Shown here: positions 26,151 to 36,029 of the stretch, one piece after another
How the letters are laid out: each line of letters opens with the position of its first letter
Numbering within the stretch: the first letter of the stretch is position 1
Origin: Peribacillus frigoritolerans
Lineage (GTDB): Bacteria > Bacillota > Bacilli > Bacillales > DSM-1321
Direction: 5' to 3'
Assembly: GCF_001636405.1 (NCBI RefSeq)
Contig: NZ_KV440950.1
Coordinates: 1,573,712-1,637,711, forward strand
DNA: 64,000 nt
The notes under the pieces: generated by a model
The model's input: the letters and a program-made list of their open reading frames with translations, nothing else
What the model was told of the DNA's origin: nothing
Databases searched by the model: none
Translations under genes and position numbers: made by a program

Positions 26151-26740
26151 GTTGTGATCATTTATAAGGCAGTGACAAAGCCAGGAAAAAGTTTGAAAAG
26201 AAAACACGATGAGGGCTCGATCGTGGTGAGAAGAACATGAAGGACAATCCCACTTACGAAGATTCATCCCACACTTCAATCAGATCGTAAGGTCGATAAG
26301 TGGTGGGTAGTTCAACCATGCTGTTCGAAAGATTTTGGAATAGATTAAATGAGTGGCCCGGTCTACCTGGGAAAAGGAAAAAAGAACTAGATTAACATAA
26401 GGACTTTTAACCAAGATAAATACATGCTCCTTCGCTGGCCATACGTCATAACAGGGTATGGTTCCGCGAAGGTATTTTTGATTTGGAAGGGCATATTGTC
26501 TTATTCCCTTTCATAAACTTTTACAAGCCAGTACCAAGGCAAGAAAGGAGTGGATCATGGTTGCTCGAAACCAGTTGACTCTATCCGTGTGCGCTTTCTA
26601 GGAATTTAAGCCCACGACCAGAAGCTAGTATGCTAAAATGTAAATTGAGATTTATACATCAAATAAATAGTGGTTTTTCTGAATCTAACCATATTTACAT
26701 TCAGAATTCCGCCGTTTAAAGAGGGGAGTTAAATCAGAGT
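26151..26740 (+). other. Intergenic region before the DUF975 gene, no gene seen
   Basis: No credible reading frame on either strand. It contains the terminator-like hairpin at 26429-26479, then a 14-codon ORF with an AAAGGAG site at about 26550-26600. Near 26628-26640 is a TGCTAAAAT that could be the -10 of the next gene. Confidence 0.5.
26429..26479 (+). terminator. Orphan terminator-like hairpin
   Basis: CCTTCGC and CCATAC pair with GTATGG and GCGAAGG in a two-part stem; TATTTTTG follows at once. No gene ends nearby, so it may close a small RNA or a leader transcript. Confidence 0.55.
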
Positions 26741-27421
26741 ATGAGAATCTCAGAATTAAAGAGGAAAGCCCTTCAGTCGTTGGGAGGTAAATGGGGAGTA
26801 ACTGTTTCGCTTATGTTGCTGTTGTTCTTGATCAACCTCATTTTTCCTTTAATTGTCGAAGTGATCGGAAGCGGTGGGTTTTCAGAATGGCTCATGCAGG
26901 AAGATACACCGTTATGGTCCGATATCTTCAGCATGGTCTTTTCCATTGCCTTAATCCCGCTTACCATTTCAACCACTTGGTTCTACCTGAATTTAGTTAG
27001 GGAAGGGAATCCTGGCATTCCAGAAGTGTTCGCTATCTATAAAGATGGAAAAACCTCTTTCAAGCTTATTGGGGCATCCATCTTACAAGCAATTTTCATT
27101 TTTTTATGGTCATTATTATTAATCATCCCGGGTATCATCAAGGCCATCGCTTATTCGCAGCAGTTTTTCTTATTGAAGGATCATCCTGAATACACGGTGC
27201 TTGAAGCCATTACAGAGAGCAAAAAAAGAATGAAGGGCTTGAAATGGAAGTATTTCCTTATGCACCTAAGCTTCATCGGGTGGGGCATCCTTTGCATGTT
27301 CACACTGGGAATTGGTTTACTATGGTTGATTCCTTATGCAGGAACAACAACGGCTGCATTCTATGAAGAATTGATTGTGCCTCAAGAGGATACTGACGAT
27401 GATCAACAAATAGAGGGATAA
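26741..27421 (+). CDS. DUF975 family membrane protein, 226 aa
   Basis: Starts MRISELKRKALQSLGGKWGVTVS, the typical opening of DUF975 proteins, and has five to six membrane segments. LLIIPGIIKAIAYSQQFFLL and EAITESKKRMKGLKWKYF are family-like. Ends in an acidic tail. Function of the family is unknown. AGAGGGGAG precedes the ATG. Single gene between a long intergenic region and a very strong terminator. Confidence 0.8.
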   Translation: MRISELKRKALQSLGGKWGVTVSLMLLLFLINLIFPLIVEVIGSGGFSEWLMQEDTPLWSDIFSMVFSIALIPLTISTTWFYLNLVREGNPGIPEVFAIYKDGKTSFKLIGASILQAIFIFLWSLLLIIPGIIKAIAYSQQFFLLKDHPEYTVLEAITESKKRMKGLKWKYFLMHLSFIGWGILCMFTLGIGLLWLIPYAGTTTAAFYEELIVPQEDTDDDQQIEG

Positions 27422-27430
27422 AAGACTAAC

Positions 27431-27507
27431 CGATAGCATATGGCTATCGTTCAGACTGTAGACAAACTCGATTTCGATTTTAATCGAGTTTGTCTACAGT
27501 CTTTTTA
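27431..27507 (+). terminator. Double hairpin terminator after the DUF975 gene
   Basis: A small hairpin CGATAGC / GCTATCG (27431-27449) is followed by a 21-bp perfect stem (27453-27473 with 27482-27502) and five T. Confidence 0.95.
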
Positions 27508-27739
27508 TGGCGTTGATTTCTTCTCCAATCAGCTTTGTTATAAAAATTAGTTAGAAACCATACCTGATGAGTTGAAGGTGTTGATTTGGGAACATCATTT
27601 GATCAATTTGTCTACAAACAGCAATCGGTAGTAAAAGGCTATCGGTTTTTTATTCCCGATTCTCCTTAAAAAGGTTAAATTGTTCATTTTGCCTGGTGTA
27701 TAATAGAATATTGAGAATGCCATTTAGGGGGATTACATA

Positions 27740-27919
27740 GTGAGTGGGTATAATATTGCGGATCTGGTATACCAATTGTTTTGCCTTTTATTTCTAATCC
27801 TGATCATCGTTGGGACCGTATCCCTTTTCCGTTCCATCAAGCACCGTAAAACCAGACTGGATATCATGGAAAAGAAAATGGATGATTTGCATGAACTGAT
27901 TAAAAGGGGAAAAAATTGA
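27740..27919 (+). CDS. DUF4083-like small membrane protein, 59 aa
   Basis: GTG start 8 bases after AGGGGG. One membrane segment (about 9-30, VYQLFCLLFLILIIVGTVSL) is followed by a basic stretch and an amphipathic helix with MEKKMDDLHELIKRGKN, the layout of DUF4083 proteins in Bacillaceae. A TATAAT at 27699-27704 is its likely -10, and its own terminator follows. Function unknown. Confidence 0.75.
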   Translation: MSGYNIADLVYQLFCLLFLILIIVGTVSLFRSIKHRKTRLDIMEKKMDDLHELIKRGKN

Positions 27920-27944
27920 CGGCGGCATCGTGCAGGCGTTCAAG

Positions 27945-27989
27945 CTGCAGGCAAACTCGAAGAAAAGCGAGTATGCCTGCAGTTTTTTT
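27945..27989 (+). terminator. Rho-independent terminator after the DUF4083-like gene
   Basis: CTGCAGGCAAACTCG / CGAGTATGCCTGCAG stem followed by seven T. Confidence 0.93.
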
Positions 27990-28557
27990 ATTTAAACAGC
28001 TTGATTTCAGAAATAATATTTAATCCTATATAAAAGTGTGAAAAAGTCTAGCCTTATTGTAAATCATGGTTATCACCTTGTGATAGCTAGATGGGCATTC
28101 GCCAGGAGACCATTCCGAATCCTATGTTGCCTGTAGTTTTTATTAATTGAAAAACGTTCCAAGAAACGTGATCCACAAACTCAAGCAATTATAAAATAAT
28201 CTATACTGAAATAACTTAGTGGAAAGCACTGTCTCCAAATTTGGAAAAAGAGGATTGGATTTCAGCATCAATTGAGAGACATAAAAAAATAGAAAAAGAA
28301 AGGGAATTGTCAAAAATAAGCAGTTTTACATAGGGGCGTCGGGGTTGTGGGGCAAATTTCACGTAAGGCCGCTGGTATGGAAGATGCATGGTTTGTTGCG
28401 GTCTTTTACCCTATAATGGAATAGATGTGTATTTAAGGATTTGGTGAAAAAATCTATCAGGAATGCTCGACCCTATAACAAATCGGCGGAGTTGGAGAAT
28501 GCTTCACATTCGGTCCTTTTGTTAGGTAACTTTTGAGAAGTGGGAGGAGTCGGTATC
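27990..28557. other. Intergenic region with degraded repeat family B unit and a gene scrap
   Basis: 27990-28150 is a decayed family B repeat (GATTTCAGAAATAAT, GAAAAAGTCTAGCC, CGCCAGGAG). At 28220-28333 a frame without a start reads WKALSPNLEKEDWISASIER and on to a stop, strongly charged and protein-like, possibly the tail of a lost gene. Nothing else is recognised. Confidence 0.4.
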
Positions 28558-29790
28558 ATGAAAGAAGTTATTGCAGTAAAAGAAATTACTAGGTTTAAAA
28601 CAAGGACGGAGGAATTTAGCCCGTACGCTTGGTGTAAAAGGATGTTAGAAAATGACCCTGTGAGTTATCACGAAGGAACGGATACGTGGAATGTCTTTAA
28701 ATATGAAGATGTGAAGCGGGTTCTCAGTGATTATAAACATTTTTCAAGTGTACGGAAACGGACCACCATATCGGTTGGAACGGATAGTGAGGAAGGTTCT
28801 GTGCCTGAAAAAATCCAAATCACTGAATCGGATCCACCTGATCATAGAAAACGCCGTTCACTGCTGGCAGCAGCATTCACACCTAGAAGTCTTCAAAACT
28901 GGGAACCTCGCATTCAGGAAATTGCAGATGAATTGATTGGACAAATGGATGAGGGAACGGAAATCGATATTGTGGCATCATTGGCAAGTCCGCTTCCGAT
29001 CATTGTCATGGCCGATTTGATGGGCGTTCCCTCGAAAGATCGTTTATTGTTTAAGAAATGGGTGGATACCTTATTTCTTCCTTTTGATAGAGAAAAACAA
29101 GAAGAAGTAGATAAATTGAAGCAAGTGGCAGCAAAAGAATACTATCAGTATTTGTATCCGATTGTTGTGCAAAAACGATTGAACCCGGCGGATGATATCA
29201 TCTCAGATCTATTGAAGTCAGAAGTGGATGGGGAAATGTTTACGGATGATGAGGTCGTCCGGACGACCATGCTGATTTTAGGTGCAGGAGTCGAGACAAC
29301 CAGTCATTTATTGGCCAATAGCTTTTATTCCCTACTATATGATGACAAAGAAGTTTATCAAGAGTTACATGAACACCTGGATTTAGTTCCGCAGGCGGTC
29401 GAAGAAATGCTCCGTTTCCGATTCAATCTTATTAAATTGGATCGGACTGTAAAGGAAGATAACGATCTATTGGGAGTGGAATTGAAAGAAGGGGATAACG
29501 TGGTTGTTTGGATGAGTGCAGCTAATATGGACGAAGAAATGTTTGAAGACCCCTTCACACTTAATATCCACCGCCCTAATAATAAGAAACATCTCACATT
29601 CGGTAATGGCCCTCATTTCTGCCTTGGAGCGCCGCTTGCCAGGCTGGAAGCGAAGATTGCGCTTACTGCATTCCTGAAGAAATTCAAGCATATTGAAGCG
29701 GTGCCATCGTTCCAGTTAGAAGAGAATCTTACCGATTCAGCGACAGGGCAAACATTGACATCACTACCGCTTAAGGCAAGCCGCATGTAA
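28558..29790 (+). CDS. Cytochrome P450, CYP109-like, 410 aa
   Basis: Heme-thiolate monooxygenase. The heme-binding loop FGNGPHFCLGAPLARLE has the axial Cys355. The I-helix oxygen motif is LGAGVETTSHLL, the K-helix ExxR is in EEMLRF, and the C-helix HRKRRSLLAAAFTP binds heme propionates. The N-terminal KEITRFKTRTEEFSPYAWCKRM resembles B. subtilis CYP109B1 (YjiB). ATG 28558 follows GGGAGGAG; the GTG at 28540 would overlap that site. Soluble class, needing separate ferredoxin or flavodoxin partners not found here. Substrate unknown. Monocistronic with its own terminator. Confidence 0.92.
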   Translation: MKEVIAVKEITRFKTRTEEFSPYAWCKRMLENDPVSYHEGTDTWNVFKYEDVKRVLSDYKHFSSVRKRTTISVGTDSEEGSVPEKIQITESDPPDHRKRRSLLAAAFTPRSLQNWEPRIQEIADELIGQMDEGTEIDIVASLASPLPIIVMADLMGVPSKDRLLFKKWVDTLFLPFDREKQEEVDKLKQVAAKEYYQYLYPIVVQKRLNPADDIISDLLKSEVDGEMFTDDEVVRTTMLILGAGVETTSHLLANSFYSLLYDDKEVYQELHEHLDLVPQAVEEMLRFRFNLIKLDRTVKEDNDLLGVELKEGDNVVVWMSAANMDEEMFEDPFTLNIHRPNNKKHLTFGNGPHFCLGAPLARLEAKIALTAFLKKFKHIEAVPSFQLEENLTDSATGQTLTSLPLKASRM

Positions 29791-29796
29791 AAAACG

Positions 29797-29833
29797 AAAA
29801 ACCTTGTGCCCTAACCTGCATAAGGTTTTTTTT
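29797..29833 (+). terminator. Rho-independent terminator after the P450 gene
   Basis: AACCTTGTGC / GCATAAGGTT stem followed by eight T. Confidence 0.9.
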
Positions 29834-30093
29834 CTTTTTGCATGTTGAATGGATGCGTTAAATATGTTCCTGCCACTCCTGAAACGTTCGGCAGGAAATC
29901 TTATAGTAACCTGAAGTTGAGGTGACAATGACGAATAGAGTAGTATGATAAAGTAGAAAATTTTGTGCCCAGGCATGTTCCCCGAATTACGTAGGCGGGC
30001 GATGAAGCAATTACACCCACCATGCAATGAAGAAGATATGATAAAATAGAAATTTCCAGATGAAACAGTTTTAATAAGTGAAAGGATGTTATT

Positions 30094-30744
30094 ATGAAAT
30101 TAAAGCAGCAATTAACCATTGCCTTTATAATAAGTGTACTTTCTTTAATCGGGTTCAGTTTCATGGCATTTACAATAAGTGCAAATGAATACCTGAAATT
30201 TGATGAAGATGTGATTTCCTTGGTGCAGGGAATTGAGTCCCCTCTGCTGACGGACATCATGAAGTTCTTTACTTACATAGGTTCAACCGCTTCACTGATC
30301 ATCCTTTCCTTGGTCATTTTGTTTTTCTTATATAGGGTTTTGAAGCATCGTTTGGAACTAGTCTTATTCACTGCAGTCATCGTGGGTTCACCTCTTCTCA
30401 ATTTGATGGTTAAGCTATTCTTTCAACGCGCCCGACCCGATTTACATCGACTCATCGATATAGGGGGATACAGTTTCCCTAGTGGACATGCCATGAATGC
30501 ATTTTCTTTATACGGTATTCTTACATTTCTGCTATGGCGTCACATTACGGCTAGGTGGGCAAGGATTCTCTTGATTCTTTTCAGCATGATGATGATCCTC
30601 TCGATAGGTATTAGCCGCATATACTTGGGGGTCCATTATCCTAGTGATATCATTGCCGGGTATTTGGCGGGCGGTTGTTGGATTGCGATTTCCATCTGGT
30701 TTTTCCAAAGGTACCAAGACCGGCGGAAGAACAAAGATCGTTAA
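30094..30744 (+). CDS. PAP2-family membrane phosphatase, 216 aa
   Basis: Lipid phosphatase with six membrane segments. The three catalytic motifs are KLFFQRARP, PSGHAMN and SRIYLGVHYPSD, with nucleophilic His in the last. Resembles YodM/PgpB and undecaprenyl-diphosphate phosphatases, and would act on the outer face of the membrane on a prenyl or phosphatidyl-glycerol phosphate. AAAGGATG site before ATG. The next gene, 83 bases on, is a DedA protein, so joint involvement in lipid-carrier recycling is plausible. Confidence 0.88.
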   Translation: MKLKQQLTIAFIISVLSLIGFSFMAFTISANEYLKFDEDVISLVQGIESPLLTDIMKFFTYIGSTASLIILSLVILFFLYRVLKHRLELVLFTAVIVGSPLLNLMVKLFFQRARPDLHRLIDIGGYSFPSGHAMNAFSLYGILTFLLWRHITARWARILLILFSMMMILSIGISRIYLGVHYPSDIIAGYLAGGCWIAISIWFFQRYQDRRKNKDR

Positions 30745-30827
30745 TAAAGGGAGCAAGGTTATTGCAAGATAAGCAGCCGGCAGGTAACAAGCCAGCTGTT
30801 GATTCAAGAAAGTTAGGAGCGTATTAA

Positions 30828-31439
30828 ATGGAAAACTGGATTACGGAATTCATGAATGATTTTGGGTATATGGGAATCTTTCTATTAATAGCATTGGAGA
30901 ATATTTTCCCGCCGATCCCGTCTGAGGTCATTCTTACTTTTGGCGGTTACATGACGACAAAAGCGGATATGACGATTATCGGTGTCGTGATCGCTTCGAC
31001 TCTAGGGTCTGTGGCAGGGGCAGTCGTCCTTTATGGAATTGGTTTACTTCTTGATGTGAAGGTCATTGAAAGGTTCGTGGAAAGATGGGGCCATATTCTT
31101 CGGTTAACGGTATCGGACGTCCATAAGGCGAATTCATGGTTTGACAAATACGGGTCATGGACCGTGTTTTTCTGCAGGCTGGTTCCGCTGATCAGAAGTT
31201 TGATCTCGATTCCAGCAGGGATGTCCCATATGAGCTTTTGGCTCTTCCTTATTTACACAACATCCGGAACATTAATTTGGAACATCATCTTGGTGAATAT
31301 CGGGGCAGCTGTTGGCTCTTCGTGGGAAGATATTGTAGGGTACATGGACATTTATTCAAACATCGTATATGCGATACTGGCCTTGCTATTGATCGCTTTC
31401 GTTGTTTTGATTTTTAGAAGGAATAAAGGCAAAGTATAA
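30828..31439 (+). CDS. DedA-family membrane protein (UptA-like), 203 aa
   Basis: ENIFPPIPSEVILTFGGYM and FCRLVPLIRSLISIPAGMSHM are the conserved DedA re-entrant motifs with their Glu and Arg residues. DedA members of this class, such as B. subtilis UptA (YngC), flip undecaprenyl phosphate; others act in stress tolerance. Follows a PAP2 phosphatase gene that could produce its substrate. Ends before a strong terminator. Confidence 0.88.
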   Translation: MENWITEFMNDFGYMGIFLLIALENIFPPIPSEVILTFGGYMTTKADMTIIGVVIASTLGSVAGAVVLYGIGLLLDVKVIERFVERWGHILRLTVSDVHKANSWFDKYGSWTVFFCRLVPLIRSLISIPAGMSHMSFWLFLIYTTSGTLIWNIILVNIGAAVGSSWEDIVGYMDIYSNIVYAILALLLIAFVVLIFRRNKGKV

Positions 31440-31501
31440 TCTCAGTTTAGTTGATTGGGCCGTTATCATCGGCATTCATTCCCTAACCGAATATGACCAT
31501 T

Positions 31502-31528
31502 AAAGGCTGTCATTGCGACAGCCTTTTT
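31502..31528 (+). terminator. Rho-independent terminator after the DedA gene
   Basis: AAAGGCTGTC / GACAGCCTTT stem with T-rich tail. Confidence 0.92.
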
Positions 31529-31617
31529 CTTATTGGAGGAAGATGGATGAGCCTAGAATAAAGGGGGAGTGCTTTGGACAAAATGAGTGAAACGAAAAAG
31601 GAATGAGGTTCGGTGCT

Positions 31618-33255
31618 ATGGCTTCTTTTTTCAAACAAAAGAGACAAGTGAAGCAACGTGAAAAGAAAAAGGAAGATGAAAGTCAATCCCAAAGCAAAAC
31701 GCCTGATTATATTGAAAGTTCCCTTTCTGCCAATCTGGAAATCGTGAAGAAAAAGACGGGGAAAAGTCCCGACATCATTATCCGAACGTTGAAAATCGGA
31801 ATAAACCCGGAGATAAAAACAACTATTTTGTATGTGCAGGGTCTGATTGATAATCCTAGCGTTACGGACTTTATAATTGAATCAATCATGAAAAATCCCC
31901 ACCTGTCAAAAAACATACTTCCACTGGAAGCAATGGAAATTATCTCTGAGGACGTGGTTTCCCTCGGTGGCGTAGAAAGGGTCACGGACTGGGAAAAGCT
32001 ATTTTTGACATTATTATCAGGGGACACCATCATTTTTATTGATGGAGTGAACGTCGCCCTGGTTGCCAGTACAAGAGGAGGAGAGAAGCGCTCGATTCAG
32101 GAGCCAAGCACGCATTTGACTGTCCGGGGATCTAGGGAAGGGTTTACGGAATCGAATGGAACGAACATCGCCATGTTACGCCGCATCATCAATACCCCGG
32201 ATTTATGGATAGAGTCGATGAAAATAGGCACGGTGACAAAAACGGACGTTTCCATCATGTATATTAATGGAATTGTCAAGGAAGGAATTGTCGAGGAGGT
32301 CAAGAAGCGCTTAAATCGAATTAACATCGATAGCATTCTTGAATCAGGATATATTGAACAATTGATAGAAGACCAGGTCATGACCCCATTCCCAACCCTT
32401 AACCATACAGAAAGACCGGATATGGTCGCAGGAAACCTGCTGGAAGGAAGAGTGGCGATATTCGTAAATGGAACGCCTTTTGTCTTGATCGCCCCGGCAT
32501 TGTTCGTACAATTTTTCCAATCTGTCGAAGACTACTATAATCGCTTCGACATTGCTTCAGCGACACGTTTTTTACGGATCATCGTTTTCGTCATCTCGAT
32601 AGTCGGGCCGGCTGTCTATGTTGCAGCCACGACTTTTCATCAGGAAATGATCCCAACGAAGCTGCTGGTCATTGTAGCGGCCCAAAGGGAAACGGTTCCT
32701 TTGCCTGCCGTCGTTGAAGCGCTTCTTATGGAAATGACCTTTGAAATATTACGGGAAGCAAGTCTTCGGATGCCAAAGGCCGTTGGTTCGACGATGTCCA
32801 TTGTCGGGGCATTGGTCATCGGGCAGGCGGCCGTCCAGGCTGGTATCGTATCGCCGGCAATGGTCATCATCGTCTCGATCACGGCGATTGCCAGTTTTGC
32901 AACCCCTTCTTATGCCATAGCGATTTCTGCCCGCATTGTGCGGTTCGGATTCATCATTTGTGCCGGCATGTTAGGTTTTTATGGGATGATTTTAGCCTTT
33001 ATCATCCTTATTGTCCATTTATGCAGCCTGCGTTCACTTGGAGTTCCTTATATGACACCGCTCGCCCCTCTGAATCCGAAAGGGCTTGGCGACACATTCT
33101 TCAGAAGACCTATATGGGCATTCAAGGAAAGGCCACAATTTTTGACCAATGAAAATAATCTGATCAGGGAAGGCGATAACCAAAGACCGCTGCCTCCTGA
33201 ATCGCGTGGAATGAAAACTTCTGACGGGAAAAAAGGTGAAGGCAATGAATCGTAA
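31618..33255 (+). CDS. Spore germination receptor A subunit (GerA family, operon 1), 545 aa
   Basis: Nutrient receptor subunit in the spore inner membrane, with a large hydrophilic N-terminal domain followed by about five membrane helices. Family motifs include SVRGSREGFTESNGTNIAMLRRII, TLNHTERPDMVAGNLLEGR and LLIVAAQRETVPLP. ATG 31618 has GAGG 9 bases upstream; ATG 31603 has its ribosome site directly abutting and is less likely. Followed by C, B and a small D gene, close in make-up to B. subtilis yfkQRST. The germinant cannot be deduced. These genes are usually sigma-G controlled in the forespore. Confidence 0.92.
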   Translation: MASFFKQKRQVKQREKKKEDESQSQSKTPDYIESSLSANLEIVKKKTGKSPDIIIRTLKIGINPEIKTTILYVQGLIDNPSVTDFIIESIMKNPHLSKNILPLEAMEIISEDVVSLGGVERVTDWEKLFLTLLSGDTIIFIDGVNVALVASTRGGEKRSIQEPSTHLTVRGSREGFTESNGTNIAMLRRIINTPDLWIESMKIGTVTKTDVSIMYINGIVKEGIVEEVKKRLNRINIDSILESGYIEQLIEDQVMTPFPTLNHTERPDMVAGNLLEGRVAIFVNGTPFVLIAPALFVQFFQSVEDYYNRFDIASATRFLRIIVFVISIVGPAVYVAATTFHQEMIPTKLLVIVAAQRETVPLPAVVEALLMEMTFEILREASLRMPKAVGSTMSIVGALVIGQAAVQAGIVSPAMVIIVSITAIASFATPSYAIAISARIVRFGFIICAGMLGFYGMILAFIILIVHLCSLRSLGVPYMTPLAPLNPKGLGDTFFRRPIWAFKERPQFLTNENNLIREGDNQRPLPPESRGMKTSDGKKGEGNES

Positions 33256-34471
33256 AAGATTAGTTCTGCTCTTGATGATGTTGATCGCCGCCACATTCAC
33301 CACAGGCTGTTGGGATAAAACAGAGTTAAATGAAATGGCCATCGTTTCGGCGGTCGGACTCGATAGAAATAAAGAAGGGAGGTTAGTGGGAACTTTCCAG
33401 ATCATTAATCCAGGCAATGTTGCCGGAGCTCTTCAGGGCGGCGGCGGATCGAATCCACCGATATCCATTTATAGGGCCACGGGAGATAATGTGCTTGAAT
33501 TGGATAGCATCGCTTCAACTAAAATCTCCCGAGATATGTATTTTGCCCATGCCAACCTGGTTGTCATAGGTGAGGAACTAGCAAAAGAAGAGGGTCTCAC
33601 CAATATTTTCGATGCATTTGAGCGCTCACCGGAATTCAGGGCAACTACGAGGGTCGTGATTGCCCGGGGTGTGAAAGCCAAGGATATTGTCGAAACGTTA
33701 ACTGCAATCGATAAGGTATCAGCCGAGAAAGTCATTAGGACGATTGAAACCACTGAAAAAACCCAGGGGAAAAGTATTAGCATCAATCTCCAAGAGGTGA
33801 TCAAGAATCTGCTTAGTACCGGAAAAGAACCGATAATAAGCGGTTTTACCGTGAGAGGAAACAAGGGGAAGGAAGATAAAATGGAGAATACCATGTCCTC
33901 GGATATTGAGGCAAACCCTAATGCAGCAGGGATAGGTGTTTTTAAAGATGGCAAATTGATTGACTGGCTGGATGGTGATAAGGCAATAGGATCAATGTGG
34001 GTATTGGATAGAATCGAAAATGTCCATTTATACCTTGATTGGGAGGGTGAAAAAAACGCAGTCACCTATTCAGTCATTCGCCAAAAAACCAATATCGGGG
34101 CAAAAATGGTAAACGGCAAACCGAAAATATCGATAAAGGTCCGTGCAGAGGGAGATATCCGGGAAGCGAATGTTCCTTTGAATCTAACCGATATGCATGT
34201 TCTGATAGATATTGAAAGGAAGTTAGCGAAAGACTTGAAGAAGGAGATGGAAGACGCAATCGTTCGGGCACAAAAAAATAAATCCGATATTTTTGGCTTT
34301 GGGGAGCTCATGCATGAATCCCATCCGAGAGAATGGAAGAAACTAGAGAAAAACTGGGACGACGATACTTTTCCTAAACTGGAAGTTGATGTGCAGGTAG
34401 AAACTTTCATTCGCCGTACCGGATTACGTAATAAGCCGTATCTATCGAATTTAAAAAAGGATGAACAATAA
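33245..34471 (+). CDS. Spore germination receptor C subunit, lipoprotein (GerAC family, operon 1), 408 aa
   Basis: Lipoprotein with signal peptide RLVLLLMMLIAATFTTGCWD; GCWDKTELNEMAIVSAVGLD is the family opening. The ATG at 33245 has AAAAGGTGA at a normal distance and lies inside the end of the A gene, giving a short overlap. C subunits sit on the outer surface of the spore inner membrane and are needed for receptor function. The C-terminal domain ends around GLRNKPYLSNLKKDEQ. Confidence 0.92.
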   Translation: MNRKRLVLLLMMLIAATFTTGCWDKTELNEMAIVSAVGLDRNKEGRLVGTFQIINPGNVAGALQGGGGSNPPISIYRATGDNVLELDSIASTKISRDMYFAHANLVVIGEELAKEEGLTNIFDAFERSPEFRATTRVVIARGVKAKDIVETLTAIDKVSAEKVIRTIETTEKTQGKSISINLQEVIKNLLSTGKEPIISGFTVRGNKGKEDKMENTMSSDIEANPNAAGIGVFKDGKLIDWLDGDKAIGSMWVLDRIENVHLYLDWEGEKNAVTYSVIRQKTNIGAKMVNGKPKISIKVRAEGDIREANVPLNLTDMHVLIDIERKLAKDLKKEMEDAIVRAQKNKSDIFGFGELMHESHPREWKKLEKNWDDDTFPKLEVDVQVETFIRRTGLRNKPYLSNLKKDEQ

Positions 34472-34492
34472 AGGAAAGGAAGTGGCATCCTC

Positions 34493-35632
34493 ATGGAAAA
34501 GGCAAATATCAGCGGGTACCAGTTGTTCGTCCTTATTTTCCTGTTTGAAATGGGCAGTGCACTTTTGGTTCCGCTTGCAGGTGAAGCCAAGCAGGCTGCC
34601 TGGCTGGTCATCCTTATTGCGATGGTAGGCGGATTTTTATTATTTTTCATTTATTATGGCCTTTTTCAATATTACCCTGATCAGCTGTTAACGGAATTTG
34701 TCCGGAGTATATTGGGGAATTTTCTAGGCAGGATCGTAGCTTTTCTATACATCCTTTATTTCATCTACCTTGCTGCAAGGGTGCTGAGGGACTTCGGAGA
34801 TACGCTGCTTACTTTTGCCTATCCTCATATTCCGTTATTTGTCGCGAACGCTGCATTCATTTTAGTCGTGGTGTACACGGTCCGAAAAGGGGTAGAAGTA
34901 TTGACGAGGACCGGGGAACTATTCTTTGTCTTGGAGAATTTACTTTTAATGACCTTCTTTCTTCTGATAGTGGCTTCAGGCATGATCCATTTAAACAACT
35001 TAAAGCCGGTTATTGAAATGAGCGGGACGGAGATGGTGAAAATGGCTTTCACTAAAACGATATTCTTTCCATTTGGCGAAATCATTTCCTTTTTAATGAT
35101 TTTTCCTTATTTGAACGAACCTAAGCGATTGAAAAAAATTGGGATAAGCAGCATTGCGGCAGCTGGCATTTTTCTCGCGATAATAATGGCTATGAATATT
35201 GCTGTACTTGGGGTGGACCTGACGACACGTTCGCAATACCCTCTTCTTTCCCTTATTCAGTCCATAGAGGTCGCTGGCTTTCTCGAACGTCTCGATGTGT
35301 ACTTCTTGTTTTTATTGATGATTGGCGGGTTCATCAAGATAAGTGTATTTACTTATGTGGCGGTAACGGGTACGGCGAATGTTTTCAATGTTAAACAGCC
35401 CTCCAGACTTGCTTACCCTGTTGGCTTTGTCATATTACTGAGTTCCATCATAATAGCAAGCAACTTTACGGAACATATGCATGAAGGGCTAGGAGCCGTA
35501 CCGATATACTTCCACCTCCCATTTCAGGTGATCATTCCGTTGCTTCTCTTGATCATTGCCTTTTTTAAGAATCGAAAAAAAAAGAAAGGCCAGCACCAAA
35601 ATAAGTTCCAAGGCGGAGTTGATCAAAAATGA
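34493..35632 (+). CDS. Spore germination receptor B subunit, permease-like (GerAB family, operon 1), 379 aa
   Basis: Ten-helix APC-superfamily protein that binds the germinant in characterised receptors. It starts MEKANISGYQLFVLIFLFEMGSA, with GGFIKISVFTYVAVTG in the later half, and ends in a lysine-rich tail. AAAGGAAG before ATG. The last codons overlap the D gene by 4 bases. Confidence 0.92.
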   Translation: MEKANISGYQLFVLIFLFEMGSALLVPLAGEAKQAAWLVILIAMVGGFLLFFIYYGLFQYYPDQLLTEFVRSILGNFLGRIVAFLYILYFIYLAARVLRDFGDTLLTFAYPHIPLFVANAAFILVVVYTVRKGVEVLTRTGELFFVLENLLLMTFFLLIVASGMIHLNNLKPVIEMSGTEMVKMAFTKTIFFPFGEIISFLMIFPYLNEPKRLKKIGISSIAAAGIFLAIIMAMNIAVLGVDLTTRSQYPLLSLIQSIEVAGFLERLDVYFLFLLMIGGFIKISVFTYVAVTGTANVFNVKQPSRLAYPVGFVILLSSIIIASNFTEHMHEGLGAVPIYFHLPFQVIIPLLLLIIAFFKNRKKKKGQHQNKFQGGVDQK

Positions 35633-35862
35633 AATTCTTCGGTATTACGCTTTTGCTTTTGATCCCTTTAGTGGTCCTATCATTAGGTATGGATATTCTA
35701 TTGGGATTCGATCTGGATAATTCGATCAAACATGTCTTTAACCCTTTTTTGGTGAAGGACCCCGCTGAATTTATCCTTTTTTTCATTCTTCTTTCATTCC
35801 TTGTATTCAGCTTCTTTTATCGAAAAAAAAAGAAAAAGAACAAGGGCAAAGGACAACAATGA
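35629..35862 (+). CDS. Small D subunit-like protein of germination operon 1, 77 aa
   Basis: Two membrane segments (about 5-25 and 45-64) separated by a polar loop, then a lysine-rich end KKKKKNKGKG. It overlaps the B gene by ATGA, so it is translationally coupled. Small two-helix D proteins occur in several ger operons (for example yfkS) and modulate receptor function. Assignment rests on topology and position. Confidence 0.75.
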   Translation: MKFFGITLLLLIPLVVLSLGMDILLGFDLDNSIKHVFNPFLVKDPAEFILFFILLSFLVFSFFYRKKKKKNKGKGQQ

Positions 35863-35888
35863 TGCTGCAATTCCCGTTGCTGAAATAG

Positions 35889-35931
35889 AGATGAACTCCG
35901 AATGTGGAGTTTGTCTTTTTGCTTTTTTACA
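35889..35931 (+). terminator. Probable terminator of germination operon 1
   Basis: AACTCC / GGAGTT core stem extended by imperfect pairs, with T-rich runs after it. Confidence 0.6.
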
Positions 35932-36029
35932 ACCCTGTAAACCGATTTCATAGTATGATGATAAAATGAGCTTATTTAACAGCGGAATGTAAAACCATTC
36001 AACAAAAACCCCGGGAGGAGGACGGCAAT

